From assembly GCF_036320965.1 (NCBI RefSeq), contig NC_092262.1, forward strand, positions 1,207,911 through 1,271,910: DNA of 64,000 nt, in the 5' to 3' direction. Under the pieces are notes generated by a model. That model was not told the DNA's origin. It did not search any database and was given only the letters and a program-made list of their open reading frames with translations. This document shows positions 14,030 through 30,131 of this stretch, piece after piece. This DNA comes from Panulirus ornatus (Eukaryota > Arthropoda > Malacostraca > Decapoda > Palinuridae). How positions within the stretch are numbered: position 1 is the first letter of the stretch; each line of letters starts with the position of its first letter. A program made the translations under genes and the position numbers.

Positions 14030-14770
14030 CCCACCACCGCTGTCATATATATCCTCTTTGTCATCATGTCATCGTGTACTGTCCCCAAATGCCCAGACCA
14101 GTTCAGCGCACCTTATTCAGCTCTAAATTTTACTTTTCATATATCACAACTCTCTCTTACCCTTTTGTTTTCTACTACATTAACCCTCGTCACAAAACAT
14201 TCTGTTCTTGCTCCCACCACTTTTGACATATATCCTCGATGCCCAAACCAATCCAGTGCAAATTCTTGAAGTCTCTAAACCATACTCGTTTCATTAACTC
14301 ACGACTTTCTTATCCTTTTATTTGTTACTAGATTATCACTCTTCACAAAACACACTGTTCTCAAACATTTGATTTTCAAAATTTTCCCTTCTCCAGTACC
14401 TTCCCATCTAAAGGCCATTCCTCGCACCAATACAAAATTGTCGGGACCACTATGGGTTCAAATATGCCTATGTTCACCATTCTAGAAAGTCATCTACCTT
14501 TCCACATATTCCTCAATGCTTTCATTATCTTCGCCCATAGTGTGACGCTCCCTAGCTCCCATGCTATTATTAGTTACCATATTCATTCCTATGTTTGTAA
14601 AACAGTTTACTTTCTCCAAGTTTACTTCCTACAAACTTACATCTCAGTTAACCTGTCCCTCACCAGTGCTAACCCTAGTAACATTTCTTTTAGTCACATT
14701 TACTTTTTATTTATCCTTTCACCCTCTTTCTTAAACTCAAAAACCAGTTTCTTCTTTTATCTTATTATCT
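14030..14770 (-). mobile_element. Ancient LINE-A-related relic
   Basis: Heavily mutated minus-strand sequence that still follows the LINE-A C-terminal order: antisense of the ERLTKRIYV block, WFGH, YGCEAW, YLG-like positions and the [10 protein letters not shown] block can be traced by nucleotide similarity (for example 'tgcccaaaccaatcc', 'tgttctcaaacatttgat'). No frame is usable. Confidence 0.6.
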
Positions 14771-14899
14771 TACAGCGTTATCTTATAGTCTTAGGTCATT
14801 AAGGCAAGTTTAAAAAACTTTCAGTCATCTTTTATGCATAACTTGATATTCCAGTTTTGCTATATAAGGATTTGTTTCAACAGCCTCCCGACCAAAGCT

Positions 14900-15480
14900 G
14901 GCGTCTGGGAGAAAGGTTATATAGAGGTTGGTCGTGCCTAGTTAGAATCAACAGAAACAACATTCTGGTTAAAGGAAACTAAAGGGGTGAAACGCGTGTA
15001 TGACGACTTATGGGTTTCGGAGGTAATAAAGAGGTCAAGTGTGTTGGAAGAGTGGTCTTGACGGTCTAGAACTTGGTGAGGGTATTTACCTAATTGTTCC
15101 AGTTAGAGCCTAATCAATCATTTTTGTGAACACTGAACTCCCCTGCGTAAAGGATATCAGCATATGGGTGTGAGTGAGCAGACCTTCTTGGGAAGATATA
15201 AAATATTCGGGGATTCGTGCATAGTTTTACGAATTGGTCGGGGTTGGAGGTATGAATGATACAGAAACCCAAGATAATCAAGGGTAGAGAACTTTTGAGC
15301 AAAATGACATCAAAATTAGGGACTCAAGAGCCACAAGGCAAGGAACATGATTTTGTTCCACAACGGATCAATCTCCACCGTTGGAACGGATATAATGATA
15401 CAGATTATAGCTGGAGATCCGTTAGCTCAGAGAAGAGTGACCTTTAGCAGTTAGATATCTGAGAGAGAGAAAACAAAGTT
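14900..15480 (-). mobile_element. Jockey-like LINE relic, endonuclease region
   Basis: Minus-strand translation gives VILLKSSLPLIILGFC then HPYADILYAGEFSVHKND, which fits the GDFNVH motif region of jockey-type APE endonucleases. An NTLDLFITS-like stretch lies in a shifted frame further left, as in that family. Multiple stops and shifts. It is a different LINE lineage from LINE-A. Confidence 0.6.
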
Positions 15481-16010
15481 TAGGGTAGGAGGTAAACAGC
15501 TAGTGGTCAATAATGTTGCAGAAACAGATAGAAAAAGAGCCAGGCCTAAGAACTGTGGCCGTGGAAGTGGAGTGGATCCCTGTCGCATGATGATGGCAAG
15601 TGGTCCCAGAGATCCTCTCAACCCTTCTCACTCGGTGGTGCCGCTCCGAATCGGTACCGCAGAATGATCTGTGTGTTGTACTGCCATAAAGTTTGAAATA
15701 TTGAAAGGTAGAAAAAAAGATATATAGATATGTGTGTGAGTTATGTGTCTTTAAGTGTCGTGCATGACAAGAAGAGGATATAGGATTAGGACTGAATATC
15801 AGCAACTCAAATGTGGTTGAGGTAAGGGGAAAAAAGACAGCTTTCTGTGACTGAAATCGTAAGTAAGTAACAGACGCCACAGTGCTGGTTCACTGCGTCC
15901 TCACCACTATCCCGACTGAAACGAAGGCAGGAGTATCTCCCTTGACAGTGATTGCCTGCTACACACTATTACTACAGAATAGCAACAGTAGGTGCCACCA
16001 GTTCACCTGA
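15481..16010. other. Unassigned DNA
   Basis: No recognised motif. The 15500-15880 minus-strand frame shows no family signature. Confidence 0.4.
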
Positions 16011-16204
16011 ATTATACGCGTTTGTGGAGGTCTTGGATCCCCCAAGTGTGGTGTGTCCTCTATTCTCCAAGCGTGTGGGGATGTTGCATGCTTGCCGGGG
16101 TGAAGGTCCTAGAATCTCTAGGTATGCACTGTGTCTAGATCATCTGCGTGTCTGGTGCTGTCTGGTGTCCCTTGATCCTCAGGTAATGGGGAACTGGGAC
16201 CCTC
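16011..16204. repeat. Degenerate ~32-bp minisatellite, left piece
   Basis: Irregular repeats built on 'tggatcctccaggtgtgtgg'-like units. The array is interrupted by the Tc1/mariner remnant and resumes at 17399. Confidence 0.65.
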
Positions 16205-17398
16205 TATACTCATTCTTTTTTTTTTTTTTTTTTTTGTTTAGGCGAAGATGCACATGACATGTTGGTGATGATTGGCTAAACGCAGTATGTCCGAATAACA
16301 TTGTTGTATTGCAAGTAATTACCGGACAATATGACTCGAAACTTATATACTAATTCAAATTTCTCCCTCAGATATATGTTTTGTCAATTGATAATGCTAA
16401 CGAATAAAGAAATTATGAAGTAATGATTTGGAAAGTCTACATTAACTAACCACAGTCACCCAAGTCAACGATCTATGCTTGTTTTCTGATATAAGCTACT
16501 TCATTTGTAACTTTTCGTATATTTCAAAGTAAATTAGGACAAATTGTACTAAACATATTAAGAAGCATGTAATTATCAGTTTTTTTTTCTAAGAGCAGAA
16601 TGTACTCAAAACATGGAATTAATGAAACTTTTTGTGAAACGTTCCGGGGAAGGTAAAAAGAACAGCCACGGTCACTAGGCGTTTTATGTCTCTATAATAT
16701 TTTGCTTGATGTTTTTCGTCTATCTCCATTCCTCACATATTTGATCTATTATGTGTATCTGATTTTGTTTATGACGGCTGTAGATCTCAAGCAGTTCAAC
16801 TTTTGTAATAGAAGGATCGTGATCAATATCAGTTTCCTCTAACCACTGAATTAATTGGTACCTTTTTGTAGCCGATTGTTGGAACTTTGATATTTTAGAG
16901 TGATATGGAGCATTATCCTTAATGATAAGTGACTGGAAGTGTGTTCCCTTTAGGTGATTTTCTTTTTTTTCCTTCCCGTAACGTTTCACAAGCAGTGAGT
17001 TTCATTCATTCTATTTTTTGAGTAGATTCTGGTCTTCAAATCTTTTTTGTTTCTTCATATGTTTAGCGCAGTTTCCCAACTTATGTTAGAATATGTGAAA
17101 ATTTACAAATGAAGTAACGTGCATCCGAGAACAAGCTTGGATCGTTCACTTGGGAGGTTATTGTTATCTAGTCTACACTTACCAACACATTACTTCATAA
17201 TCCTTTTACTCGTTAGCATTATTAATTGATTTATCATGTATCTGAGGGAGAAATTGAGGTGAGTAAATAAGATTCTATTCAAAATATCTGATAAACATTT
17301 GAAATACAGCTATGTTACTTGGACATGTTTCATTTAGCCAATCATCACCAACGTATCAAGTGCATCTTCGCTTAGATAAAACATATACGCTAAGTATA
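16205..17398. mobile_element. Tc1/mariner-type remnant with ~430-bp inverted ends
   Basis: The flanks 16207-16645 and about 16985-17396 are imperfect inverted repeats over their whole length: both read 'gcgaagatgcac' then 'tggtgatgattggctaaa' then 'caattgataatgct'. Outer ends begin TATACT / AGTATA, compatible with a TA target duplication (16205-16206, 17397-17398). Between them lies a minus-strand transposase fragment. The element sits inside a minisatellite, which marks its insertion. A poly-T stretch expanded near the left end. A partial second copy is at 24530-25320. Confidence 0.7.
16720..16989 (-). pseudogene. Tc1/mariner-like transposase fragment (DDE domain)
   Basis: About 89 aa with SLIIKDNAPYHSK, the second catalytic Asp motif of IS630/Tc1/mariner DDE transposases, followed by KRYQLIQWLEETDIDHDP and ITKVELLEIYSRHKQ, the usual spacing toward the third acidic residue. 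The N-terminal DNA-binding domain, first Asp and final Asp/Glu block are missing. It cannot be functional. Confidence 0.75.
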
Positions 17399-18122
17399 GG
17401 TGTTGTAGGGGTCCTCCATGTATCCTTGCATGTATCCTGGATCTTCTATGTGTTTATATGATCTTGATCCTCCAGGTGTGTGGGGTTCTTTATCCTCCAT
17501 GTTTGGGAGGTTCTGGATCCTCCAAGTGTTTGGGATTCATGGACACTTCTGGTATATGGAGGCCCTAGAACCCCTAGATGTGTTGGGATTCTGGATCTCC
17601 AGGCATGAATGGGTCTTAGACGATCTATTTGTTGCGTGGGTCCTAGATCTTCCAGGTGTGGAGATCATCGTCCCTACAGGTGTTTAGAAGCACAAGGTCC
17701 TCCAGGTGTGTATGGGATCTATGCCATTTACATTTGTTTTCTCATCACCCAGGTGTTTGGAATTCCTTTATAATACAGATGTGTTAAAGCTCTGGATTCT
17801 CCAGGTGCACTGGAGTTCCACATCATCCATATGTGCTGGATGTTATATCCTGAAGATGCTTGGATCCTCAATGTGAGGGGGGTTCACGATTCTCAAAGTG
17901 TGTGGTGGCCCTCGATTCTATACATGTATCTTCAAGGTGTGTGCGAGTTCAGTATTCATAAGGAGTGTGGGGTTTTGGATCTCTAGGTGTGTGGTAGCAT
18001 TGGATTATCCAGATATGTGGAAGCCTGAATTCTCCAGGTGTATGGGAACACTAAGTTCTCCAGGTGTGTGGTGGTTCTGTGTCCTCCAAGTGTGTAGGAT
18101 TCCTGGATGGTCTAGATGTTAG
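17399..18122. repeat. Degenerate ~32-bp minisatellite
   Basis: Irregular tandem units with recurring 'ctccaggtgtgtggg' and 'tctggatcctcc'. ORFs through it (17418-17687, 17898-18122) are repeat translations. Confidence 0.8.
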
Positions 18123-18489
18123 ATACTCATGATTGTGCTTCCTTATCGCAGGTCATGGGTAATAAACAGCTGAGACATTTTTTTATTGATTTTATTATTT
18201 TGTTTGACCTCTTCAGTTCCTCAGGAGGTCAGGCTGCAACTCCTACAAGCCGACTCCCTATGAAATTCAACAGATTGTTCCCGACGTCAGTCAGGAAGTC
18301 CTGTATGTTGAACTTGCTGGTCAGCTGGTCAGGTTAGGCCAGATACCCTTCAGCAGATGAGACGTTGAAACCTGTGTCCTCATACCTCAGTAGCATAATA
18401 GGCCAGTCCTCTCTATTACTCTCGAAAAGTCTGTAGGACATATCTTGGTTAATCAGATATCTACTGTTTCAGTTACGTTCATTATTAAG
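18123..18489. other. Unassigned DNA in palindrome 1
   Basis: Non-repetitive apart from its mirror copy at about 23440-23810. The 73-aa frame at 18116-18337 shows no family motif and is duplicated only because it lies in the arm. Confidence 0.4.
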
Positions 18490-18870
18490 GGCTGCTGACA
18501 AGAAATATATTTAGAGATTGTCGACACGTACAGTGATAAGAAAAGAAACTCTTAACATCTGTCCTGTTCAGGGATTGTTGATATGTCATGTTCATAGAAT
18601 GTTGTCGTATACCATATCAAAAGACTGTACATATGTATCATTTTTTGGAAATGTTGACATGTGTCATGTTCAAAGAGTGTTACCATATATTATGGGAAAG
18701 GACCCGAGACATGTGTTATGTTCAGAGACTGTTGAGATTTGTTATGTTCAGACACTGTTGACATGTATCATGCTTTGAGATTGTTGACATATATCATTTA
18801 AGACACTGTTGACAATTGTCAAGTTCGGACACTGCTGACAGTTGTCATGTTCGGACATTGTTGACATGTA
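18490..18870. repeat. ~28-bp minisatellite
   Basis: Tandem units around 'gttgacatgtatcatgttc' with 'gacactgttgaca'. Mirror copy at about 23055-23430. The 86-aa frame across it is a repeat translation. Confidence 0.8.
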
Positions 18871-18945
18871 CAGAAATACCTGCAGCGCCAGTGACCCTTT
18901 TAAGAAACAAAACATTCAATAAAAGTAGATTACCTCAGTAGTTCT

Positions 18946-18950
<5 letters not shown>

Positions 18951-18990
<40 letters not shown>
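18951..18990. repeat. (CA)n microsatellite
   Basis: Pure CA run. The mirror at 22899-22978 is about twice as long, an ordinary length difference between copies. Confidence 0.95.
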
Positions 18991-18992
<2 letters not shown>

Positions 18993-18997
18993 TATAT

Positions 18998-19025
18998 AAT
19001 GGTAATGATAATGATAGCAATAATG

Positions 19026-19096
<71 letters not shown>

Positions 19097-19345
19097 AATA
19101 ATAATAATAGTAATAAGGATAATAATGATGATAATAATAATGCTAACAATAATGATAAAAATAACGAAAATGATAATAATGATAGTAATGATAATGATAA
19201 TAACAATAAATTGATAATAATGATAACGATGAAATAATAATAACAATTATAATAGTAATAATAGTATTGATAATAATAACAAAAATGATAATGATAATAA
19301 TAATAATGATAATAATAAAAATGATAATAATGATAATAATAATAA

Positions 19346-19417
<72 letters not shown>

Positions 19418-19529
19418 CAATGATAATAATAATAATAATGATAATAATAATGATGATAATGATAATAATAATGATTATGATAATAATAATAATAATAATG
19501 ATAATAATAATAATAATAATAATAATAAT

Positions 19530-19591
<62 letters not shown>

Positions 19592-19614
19592 TAATGATAA
19601 TAATAATAATAATA
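18998..19614. repeat. AAT/GAT-type trinucleotide microsatellite
   Basis: Over 600 bp of ATA/ATG/AAT triplets with interruptions. Poly-Ile, poly-Leu or Asn-rich ORFs through it are spurious. It ends directly at a LINE-A sequence ('aataagctggtgactgag'). Confidence 0.95.
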
Positions 19615-20790
19615 AGCTGGTGACTGAGTTTGGTAAAGTGTGTAGAAGAAGAAAGTTAAGAGTAAATGTGAATAAGAGCAAGGTTATTAGGTACAGTAGG
19701 GTTGAGGGTCAAGTAAATTGGGAGGTGAGTTTGAATGGAGAAAAACTGGAGGAAGTGAAGTGTTTTAGATATCTGGGAGTGGATCTGGCAGCGGATGGAA
19801 CCATGGAAGCGGAAGTGGATCATAGGGTGGGGGAGGGGGCGAAAATTCTGGGGGCCTTGAAGAATGTGTGGAAGTCGAGAACATTATCTCGGAAAGCAAA
19901 AATGGGTATGTTTGAAGGAATAGTGGTTCCAACAATGTTGTATGGTTGCGAGGCGTGGGCTATGGATAGAGTTGTGCGCAGGAGGATGGATGTGCTGGAA
20001 ATGAGATGTTTGAGGACAATGTGTGGTGTGTGGTGGTTTGATCGAGTGAGTAACGTAAGGGTAAGAGAGATGTGTGGAAATAAAAAGAGCGTGGTTGAGA
20101 GAGCAGAAGAGGGTGTTTTGAAGTGGTTTGGGCACATGGAGAGAATGAGTGAGGAAAGATTGACCAAGAGGATATATGTGTCGGAGGTGGAGGGAACGAG
20201 GAGAAGAGGGAGACCAAATTGGAGGTGGAAAGATGGAGTGAAAAAGATTTTGTGTGATCGGGGCCTGAACATGCAGGAGGGTGAAAGGAGGGCAAGGAAT
20301 AGAGTGAATTGGATCGATGTGGTATACCGGGGTTGACGTGCTGTCAGTGGATTGAATCAGGGCATGTTAAGCGTCGGGGGTAAACCATAGAAAGTTGTGT
20401 GGGGCCTGGATGTGGAAAGGGAGCTGTGGTTTCGGGCATTATTGCGTGGCAGCTAGAGACTGAGTGTGAAAGAATGGGGCCTTTGTTGTCTTTTCCTAGT
20501 GCTACCTTGCACACTTGAGGGGGGAGGGGGAAGGTATTCCATCTGTGGCGAGGTGGCGATGGGAGTGAATGGGGGCAGACAGTGTGAATTATGTGCATGG
20601 GTATATATGTATGTGTCTGTGTATGTATATATATGTGTACATTGAGATGTATAGGTATGTATATTTGCGTGTGTGGACGTGTGTGTGTGTATACATTGTG
20701 CATGGGGGTGGGTTTGGCCTTTTCTTTTGTCTTTTTCCTTGCCCTACCTCACAAACGCGGGAGACAGCGACAAAGCAAAATAATAAAATA
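19615..20790 (+). mobile_element. LINE-A copy 5, 5'-truncated (long 3' UTR), palindrome left arm
   Basis: Plus-strand copy starting at [10 protein letters not shown] in RT and open from 19620 to the stop at 20336 ([37 protein letters not shown]). The long 3' UTR (about 450 bp) carries an upstream tail-like block near 20495-20530 and the terminal hairpin near 20740-20776. The 5' junction lies in trinucleotide microsatellite rather than (TA)n. Confidence 0.93.
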
Positions 20791-20904
<114 letters not shown>

Positions 20905-20980
20905 GGGCCATTTCTTTCGTCTGTTTCCTTGCGCTACCTCGCAAACGCGGGTGACAGCGACAAAGTATAATAAAAAATAA
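20905..20980 (+). mobile_element. LINE-A 3'-terminal scrap at palindrome 1 centre
   Basis: About 75 bp containing only the last part of the 3' UTR (gggccatttctttcgtctg onward), the terminal hairpin and 'caaagtataataaa', flanked by (TA)n on both sides. It is an extremely 5'-truncated copy and sits at the symmetry centre (near 20953). Confidence 0.88.
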
Positions 20981-21110
<130 letters not shown>

Positions 21111-22292
21111 AATATTATTTTATTATTTTGCTTTGTCGCTGTCTCCCGCGTTTGTGAGGTAGGGCAAGGAAAAAGACAAAAGAAAAGGCCAAACCCACCC
21201 CCATGCACAATGTATACACACACACACGTCCACACACGCAAATATACATACCTATACATCTCAATGTACACATATATATACATACACAGACACATACATA
21301 TATACCCATGCACATAATTCACACTGTCTGCCCCCATTCACTCCCATCGCCACCTCGCCACAGATGGAATACCTTCCCCCTCCCCCCTCAAGTGTGCAAG
21401 GTAGCACTAGGAAAAGACAACAAAGGCCCCATTCTTTCACACTCAGTCTCTAGCTGCCACGCAATAATGCCCGAAACCACAGCTCCCTTTCCACATCCAG
21501 GCCCCACACAACTTTCTATGGTTTACCCCCGACGCTTAACATGCCCTGATTCAATCCACTGACAGCACGTCAACCCCGGTATACCACATCGATCCAATTC
21601 ACTCTATTCCTTGCCCTCCTTTCACCCTCCTGCATGTTCAGGCGCCGATCACACAAAATCTTTTTCACTCCATCTTTCCACCTCCAATTTGGTCTCCCTC
21701 TTCTCCTCGTTCCCTCCACCTCCGACACATATATCCTCTTGGTCAATCTTTCCTCACTCATTCTCTCCATGTGCCCAAACCACTTCAAAACACCCTCTTC
21801 TGCTCTCTCAGCCACGCTCTTTTTATTTCCACACATCTCTCTTACCCTTACGTTACTCACTCGATCAAACCACCACACACCACACATTGTCCTCAAACAT
21901 CTCATTTCCAGCACATCCATCCTCCTGCGCACAACTCTATCCATAGCCCACGCCTCGCAACCATACAACATTGTTGGAACCACTATTCCTTCAAACATAC
22001 CCATTTTTGCTTTCCGAGATAATGTTCTCGACTTCCACACATTCTTCAAGGCCCCCAGAATTTTCGCCCCCTCCCCCACCCTATGATCCACTTCCGCTTC
22101 CATGGTTCCATCCGCTGCCAGATCCACTCCCAGATATCTAAAACACTTCACTTCCTCCAGTTTTTCTCCATTCAAACTCACCTCCCAATTTACTTGACCC
22201 TCAACCCTACTGTACCTAATAACCTTGCTCTTATTCACATTTACTCTTAACTTTCTTCTTCTACACACTTTACCAAACTCAGTCACCAGCTT
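21111..22292 (-). mobile_element. LINE-A copy 5 mirror (long 3' UTR)
   Basis: Minus-strand mirror of the 19615-20790 copy. The frame 21570-22286 is open and differs from the left-arm frame by only two or three residues. Confidence 0.93.
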
Positions 22293-22331
22293 ATTATTAT
22301 TATTATTATCATTATTATTATTATTATTATC

Positions 22332-22396
<65 letters not shown>

Positions 22397-22479
22397 CATT
22401 ATTATTATTATTATTATCATAATCATTATTATTATCATTATCATCATTATTATTATCATTATTATTATTATTATCATTG

Positions 22480-22561
<82 letters not shown>

Positions 22562-22797
22562 CATTATTATCATTTTTATTATTATCATTATTATTATTAT
22601 CATTATCATTTTTGTTATTATTATCAATACTATTATTACTATTATAATTGTTATTATTATTTCATCGTTATCATTATTATCAATTTATTGTTATTATCAT
22701 TATCATTACTATCATTATTATCATTTTCGTTATTTTTATCATTATTATTAGCATTATTATTATCATCATTATTATCCTTATTACTATCATTATTATT

Positions 22798-22862
<65 letters not shown>

Positions 22863-22892
22863 CATTATTGCTATCATTATCATTACCATTAT
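22293..22892. repeat. ATT-type trinucleotide microsatellite (mirror)
   Basis: Mirror of 18998-19614, slightly different in length and interruptions. Confidence 0.95.
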
Positions 22893-22895
22893 ATA

Positions 22896-22898
<3 letters not shown>

Positions 22899-22978
<80 letters not shown>
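22899..22978. repeat. (GT)n microsatellite (mirror)
   Basis: Mirror of 18951-18990 but about 80 bp long. Confidence 0.95.
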
Positions 22979-22983
<5 letters not shown>

Positions 22984-23054
22984 GAACTACTGAGGTAATC
23001 TACTTTTATTGAATGTTTTGTTTCTTAAAAGGGTCACTGGCGCTGCAGGTATTT

Positions 23055-23430
23055 CTGTACATGTCAACAATGTCCGAACATGACAACTGTCAGCAGTGTC
23101 CGAACTTGACAATTGTCAACAGTGTCTTAAATGATATATGTCAACAATCTCAAAGCATGATACATGTCAACAGTGTCTGAACATAACAAATCTCAACAGT
23201 CTCTGAACATAACACATGTCTCGGGTCCTTTCCCATAATATATGGTAACACTCTTTGAACATGACACATGTCAACATTTCCAAAAAATGATACATATGTA
23301 CAGTCTTTTGATATGGTATACGACAACATTCTATGAACATGACATATCAACAATCCCTGAACAGGACAGATGTTAAGAGTTTCTTTTCTTATCACTGTAC
23401 GTGTCGACAATCTCTAAATATATTTCTTGT
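23055..23430. repeat. ~28-bp minisatellite (mirror)
   Basis: Reverse complement of 18490-18870, nearly identical. Confidence 0.8.
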
Positions 23431-23805
23431 CAGCAGCCCTTAATAATGAACGTAACTGAAACAGTAGATATCTGATTAACCAAGATATGTCCTACAGACT
23501 TTTCGAGAGTAATAGAGAGGACTGGCCTATTATGCTACTGAGGTATGAGGACACAGGTTTCAACGTCTCATCTGCTGAAGGGTATCTGGCCTAACCTGAC
23601 CAGCTGACCAGCAAGTTCAACATACAGGACTTCCTGACTGACGTCGGGAACAATCTGTTGAATTTCATAGGGAGTCGGCTTGTAGGAGTTGCAGCCTGAC
23701 CTCCTGAGGAACTGAAGAGGTCAAACAAAATAATAAAATCAATAAAAAAATGTCTCAGCTGTTTATTACCCATGACCTGCGATAAGGAAGCACAATCATG
23801 AGTAT

Positions 23806-24529
23806 CTAACATCTAGACCATCCAGGAATCCTACACACTTGGAGGACACAGAACCACCATACACCTGGAGAACTTAGTGTTCCCATACACCTGGAGAATT
23901 CAGGCTTCCACATATCTGGATAATCCAATGCTACCACACACCTAGAGATCCAAAACCCCACACTCCTTATGAATACTGAACTCGCACACACCTTGAAGAT
24001 ACATGTATAGAATCGAGGGCCACCACACACTTTGAGAATCGTGAACCCCCCTCACATTGAGGATCCAAGCATCTTCAGGATATAACATCCAGCACATATG
24101 GATGATGTGGAACTCCAGTGCACCTGGAGAATCCAGAGCTTTAACACATCTGTATTATAAAGGAATTCCAAACACCTGGGTGATGAGAAAACACATGTAA
24201 ATGGCATAGATCCCATACACACCTGGAGGACCTTGTGCTTCTAAACACCTGTAGGGACGATGATCTCCACACCTGGAAGATCTAGGACCCACGCAGACAA
24301 ATAGATCGTCTAAGACCCATTCATGCCTGGAGATCCAGAATCCCAACACATCTAGGGGTTCTAGGGCCTCCATATACCAGAAGTGTCCATGAATCCCACA
24401 CGCTTGGAGGATCCAGGACCTCCCAGACATGAAGGATAAAGAACCCCACACACCTGGAGGATCAAGATCACATAAACACATAGAAGATCCAGGATACATG
24501 CAAGGATACATGGAGGACCCCTACAACAC
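23806..24529. repeat. ~32-bp minisatellite (mirror)
   Basis: Reverse complement of 17399-18122. The outer part (24250-24510) is visibly more diverged than the inner part. Confidence 0.8.
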
Positions 24530-25320
24530 CTATACTTAGCTTATATGTTTTATCTAGGCGAAGATGCACTTGATACGTTGGTGATGATTGGCTAAATGAA
24601 ACATGTCCAAGTAACATAGCTGTATTTCAAATGTTTATCAGATATTTTGAATAGAAACTTATTTATTCACTCCAGTTTCTCCATCAGATACATGATAAAT
24701 CAATTGATAATGCTAATGAGTAAAAGGATTATGAAGTAATGTGTTGGTAAGTCTAGATTAGATAACAATAACCTCCCTAGTCAACGATCCAAGCTTGTTC
24801 TCGGATGCACGTTACTCCATTTGTAAATTTTCACATATTCTAAGATAAGTTGGGAAAACTGCGCTAAACATATGAAGAAACATGTAATTATCAAAAAAGA
24901 TTTGAAGACCAGAATCTACTCAAAAAATAGAATGAATGAAACTCACTGCTTGTGAAACGTTACGGGAAGGAAAAAAAAAAAAAAAAAGAAAATCACCTAA
25001 AGGGAACACACTTCCAGTCACTTATCATTAAGGCTAATGCTCCATATCATTCTAAAATATCAAACAAAGTTCCAACAATCGGCTACAAAAAAGTAACAAC
25101 TAATTCAGTGGTTAGAGAAAACTAATATTGATCACGATCCTTCTGTTACAAAAGTTGAACTGCTCGAGATCTACAACCGTCATAAACAAAATCAAATACA
25201 CAAAATAGATGAAATATGTGAGGAATAAAGAGAATATAGAGAATATAGAGAAATATAGAGGATATAGAGAAAAAAAAAGCAAAAAACTATAGAGACATAA
25301 AACGCTTAGTGACCGTGGCT
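24530..25320. mobile_element. Tc1/mariner-type remnant, mirror copy (truncated)
   Basis: Carries one long terminal repeat (24533-24960) and a broken copy of the transposase fragment (24985-25225). The other terminal repeat is missing because the arm ends here. The copy of the SLIIKDNAPYHSK region is frameshifted. Confidence 0.75.
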
Positions 25321-25806
25321 TACACGTCCTCACACACAAATATACATATCTATACATCTCAATGTACACATATATATATACACACACAGACATATACATA
25401 TATACACATGTACACAATTCATACTGTCTGCCTTTATTTATTCCCATCGCCACCCCGCCACACATAGAATAACAACTCCCACCCCCTCATGTGTGCGAGG
25501 TAGCGCTAGGAAAAGACAACAAAGGCCCCATTCGTTCACACTAAGTCTCTAGCTGTCATGTAATAATGCACCGAAACCACAGCTCCCTTTCCACATCCAG
25601 GCCACAGAGAACTTTCCATGGTTCACCCCAGACGCTTCACATGCCCTGGTTCATTCCATTGACAGCACGTCGACCCCGGTATGCCACATCGTACCAATTC
25701 ACTCTATTCCTTGCACGTCTTTCACCCTCTTGCATCTTTACGCCCCATCACTCAAAATCTTTATCACTCCATCTTTCCACCTCCAATTTGGTCTCCCACT
25801 TCTCGA
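25321..25806 (-). mobile_element. LINE-A 3' fragment (long 3' UTR type)
   Basis: Minus-strand long 3' UTR and the last ~50 codons, cut on the right inside the antisense of [10 protein letters not shown] where an S repeat begins. The terminal hairpin is missing; the copy starts inside the UTR at the end of palindrome 1. Confidence 0.85.

Positions 25807-27586
<1,780 letters not shown>

Positions 27587-27676
<90 letters not shown>
27587..27676. repeat. (TA)n microsatellite
   Basis: TA run at the LINE-A 3' end, followed by non-repetitive DNA. Confidence 0.95.
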
Positions 27677-27678
<2 letters not shown>

Positions 27679-27884
27679 CCTCTCATGATTTCATTATAAA
27701 GTTTGTATCATAATAATACTTCACAAATATTTCCTTCAGAAAAATTAGTTTCATTTGGTCGTTTTTGTGGGTCACGAAAACTGATATGAAATAGGATATT
27801 AAGGTTTGTGAACTGTGTGTGTTTTGTAATGTGTACGTGTGTGTGTGTGTGTGTGTGTGTGTAGGTAAGTGATTTTGAGCATGA

Positions 27885-27920
<36 letters not shown>

Positions 27921-28061
27921 GTAGGTGATTTTTTGCGTGTGTGTGTGTGTGTCTGTGTGTGTGTATGTGGGTCTGTGTGATTACCATGCATATCTGTATG
28001 TTATGGGGAGAGAAGCTTACACTCGTGTTGCTCCGTGTCATAACATTGCACGTATATATGT
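27677..28061. repeat. Spacer with three (GT)n blocks
   Basis: Unassigned AT-rich DNA to about 27830, then GT dinucleotide blocks at 27838-27862, 27888-27918 and 27937-27963, partly duplicated with 'gtaggtaagtgatttt' between them. The CA-strand ORFs are spurious. Confidence 0.8.
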
Positions 28062-29966
<1,905 letters not shown>

Positions 29967-30047
29967 CTTGTATATATATGTATCACAATGCTGCGCTTGA
30001 TCAAGTACATTCTTATGAGTCCACGAGGTAAGTGAAACACGATAGGT

Positions 30048-30088
30048 TCCCAAGTGCACTTTTGTGTGATAATCACGTCATCAAGGGA
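30048..30088 (-). ncRNA. Hammerhead-like motif, degenerate
   Basis: Minus strand: TCCC, TTGATGA (one change from CTGATGA), stem II GTGA/TCAC with a short loop, AAAA in place of GAAA, GTGCAC stem III, then TTGGGA. Probably inactive. Confidence 0.55.
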
Positions 30089-30131
30089 CACACAAGAGAG
30101 AAATAACAGTCAGTTGATACATAACGAAGAG

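Noticed and set aside
14030..14770. Possible host coding frames of 68 and 116 aa
   Set aside because: Their nucleotide order matches antisense LINE-A; they are relics.
18518..18778. 86-aa ORF duplicated at 23150-23410
   Set aside because: It lies in a minisatellite and is duplicated only because of palindrome 1.
18998..19614. Poly-Ile, poly-Leu and Asn-rich ORFs (also 22293-22892)
   Set aside because: Translations of trinucleotide microsatellite in different frames.
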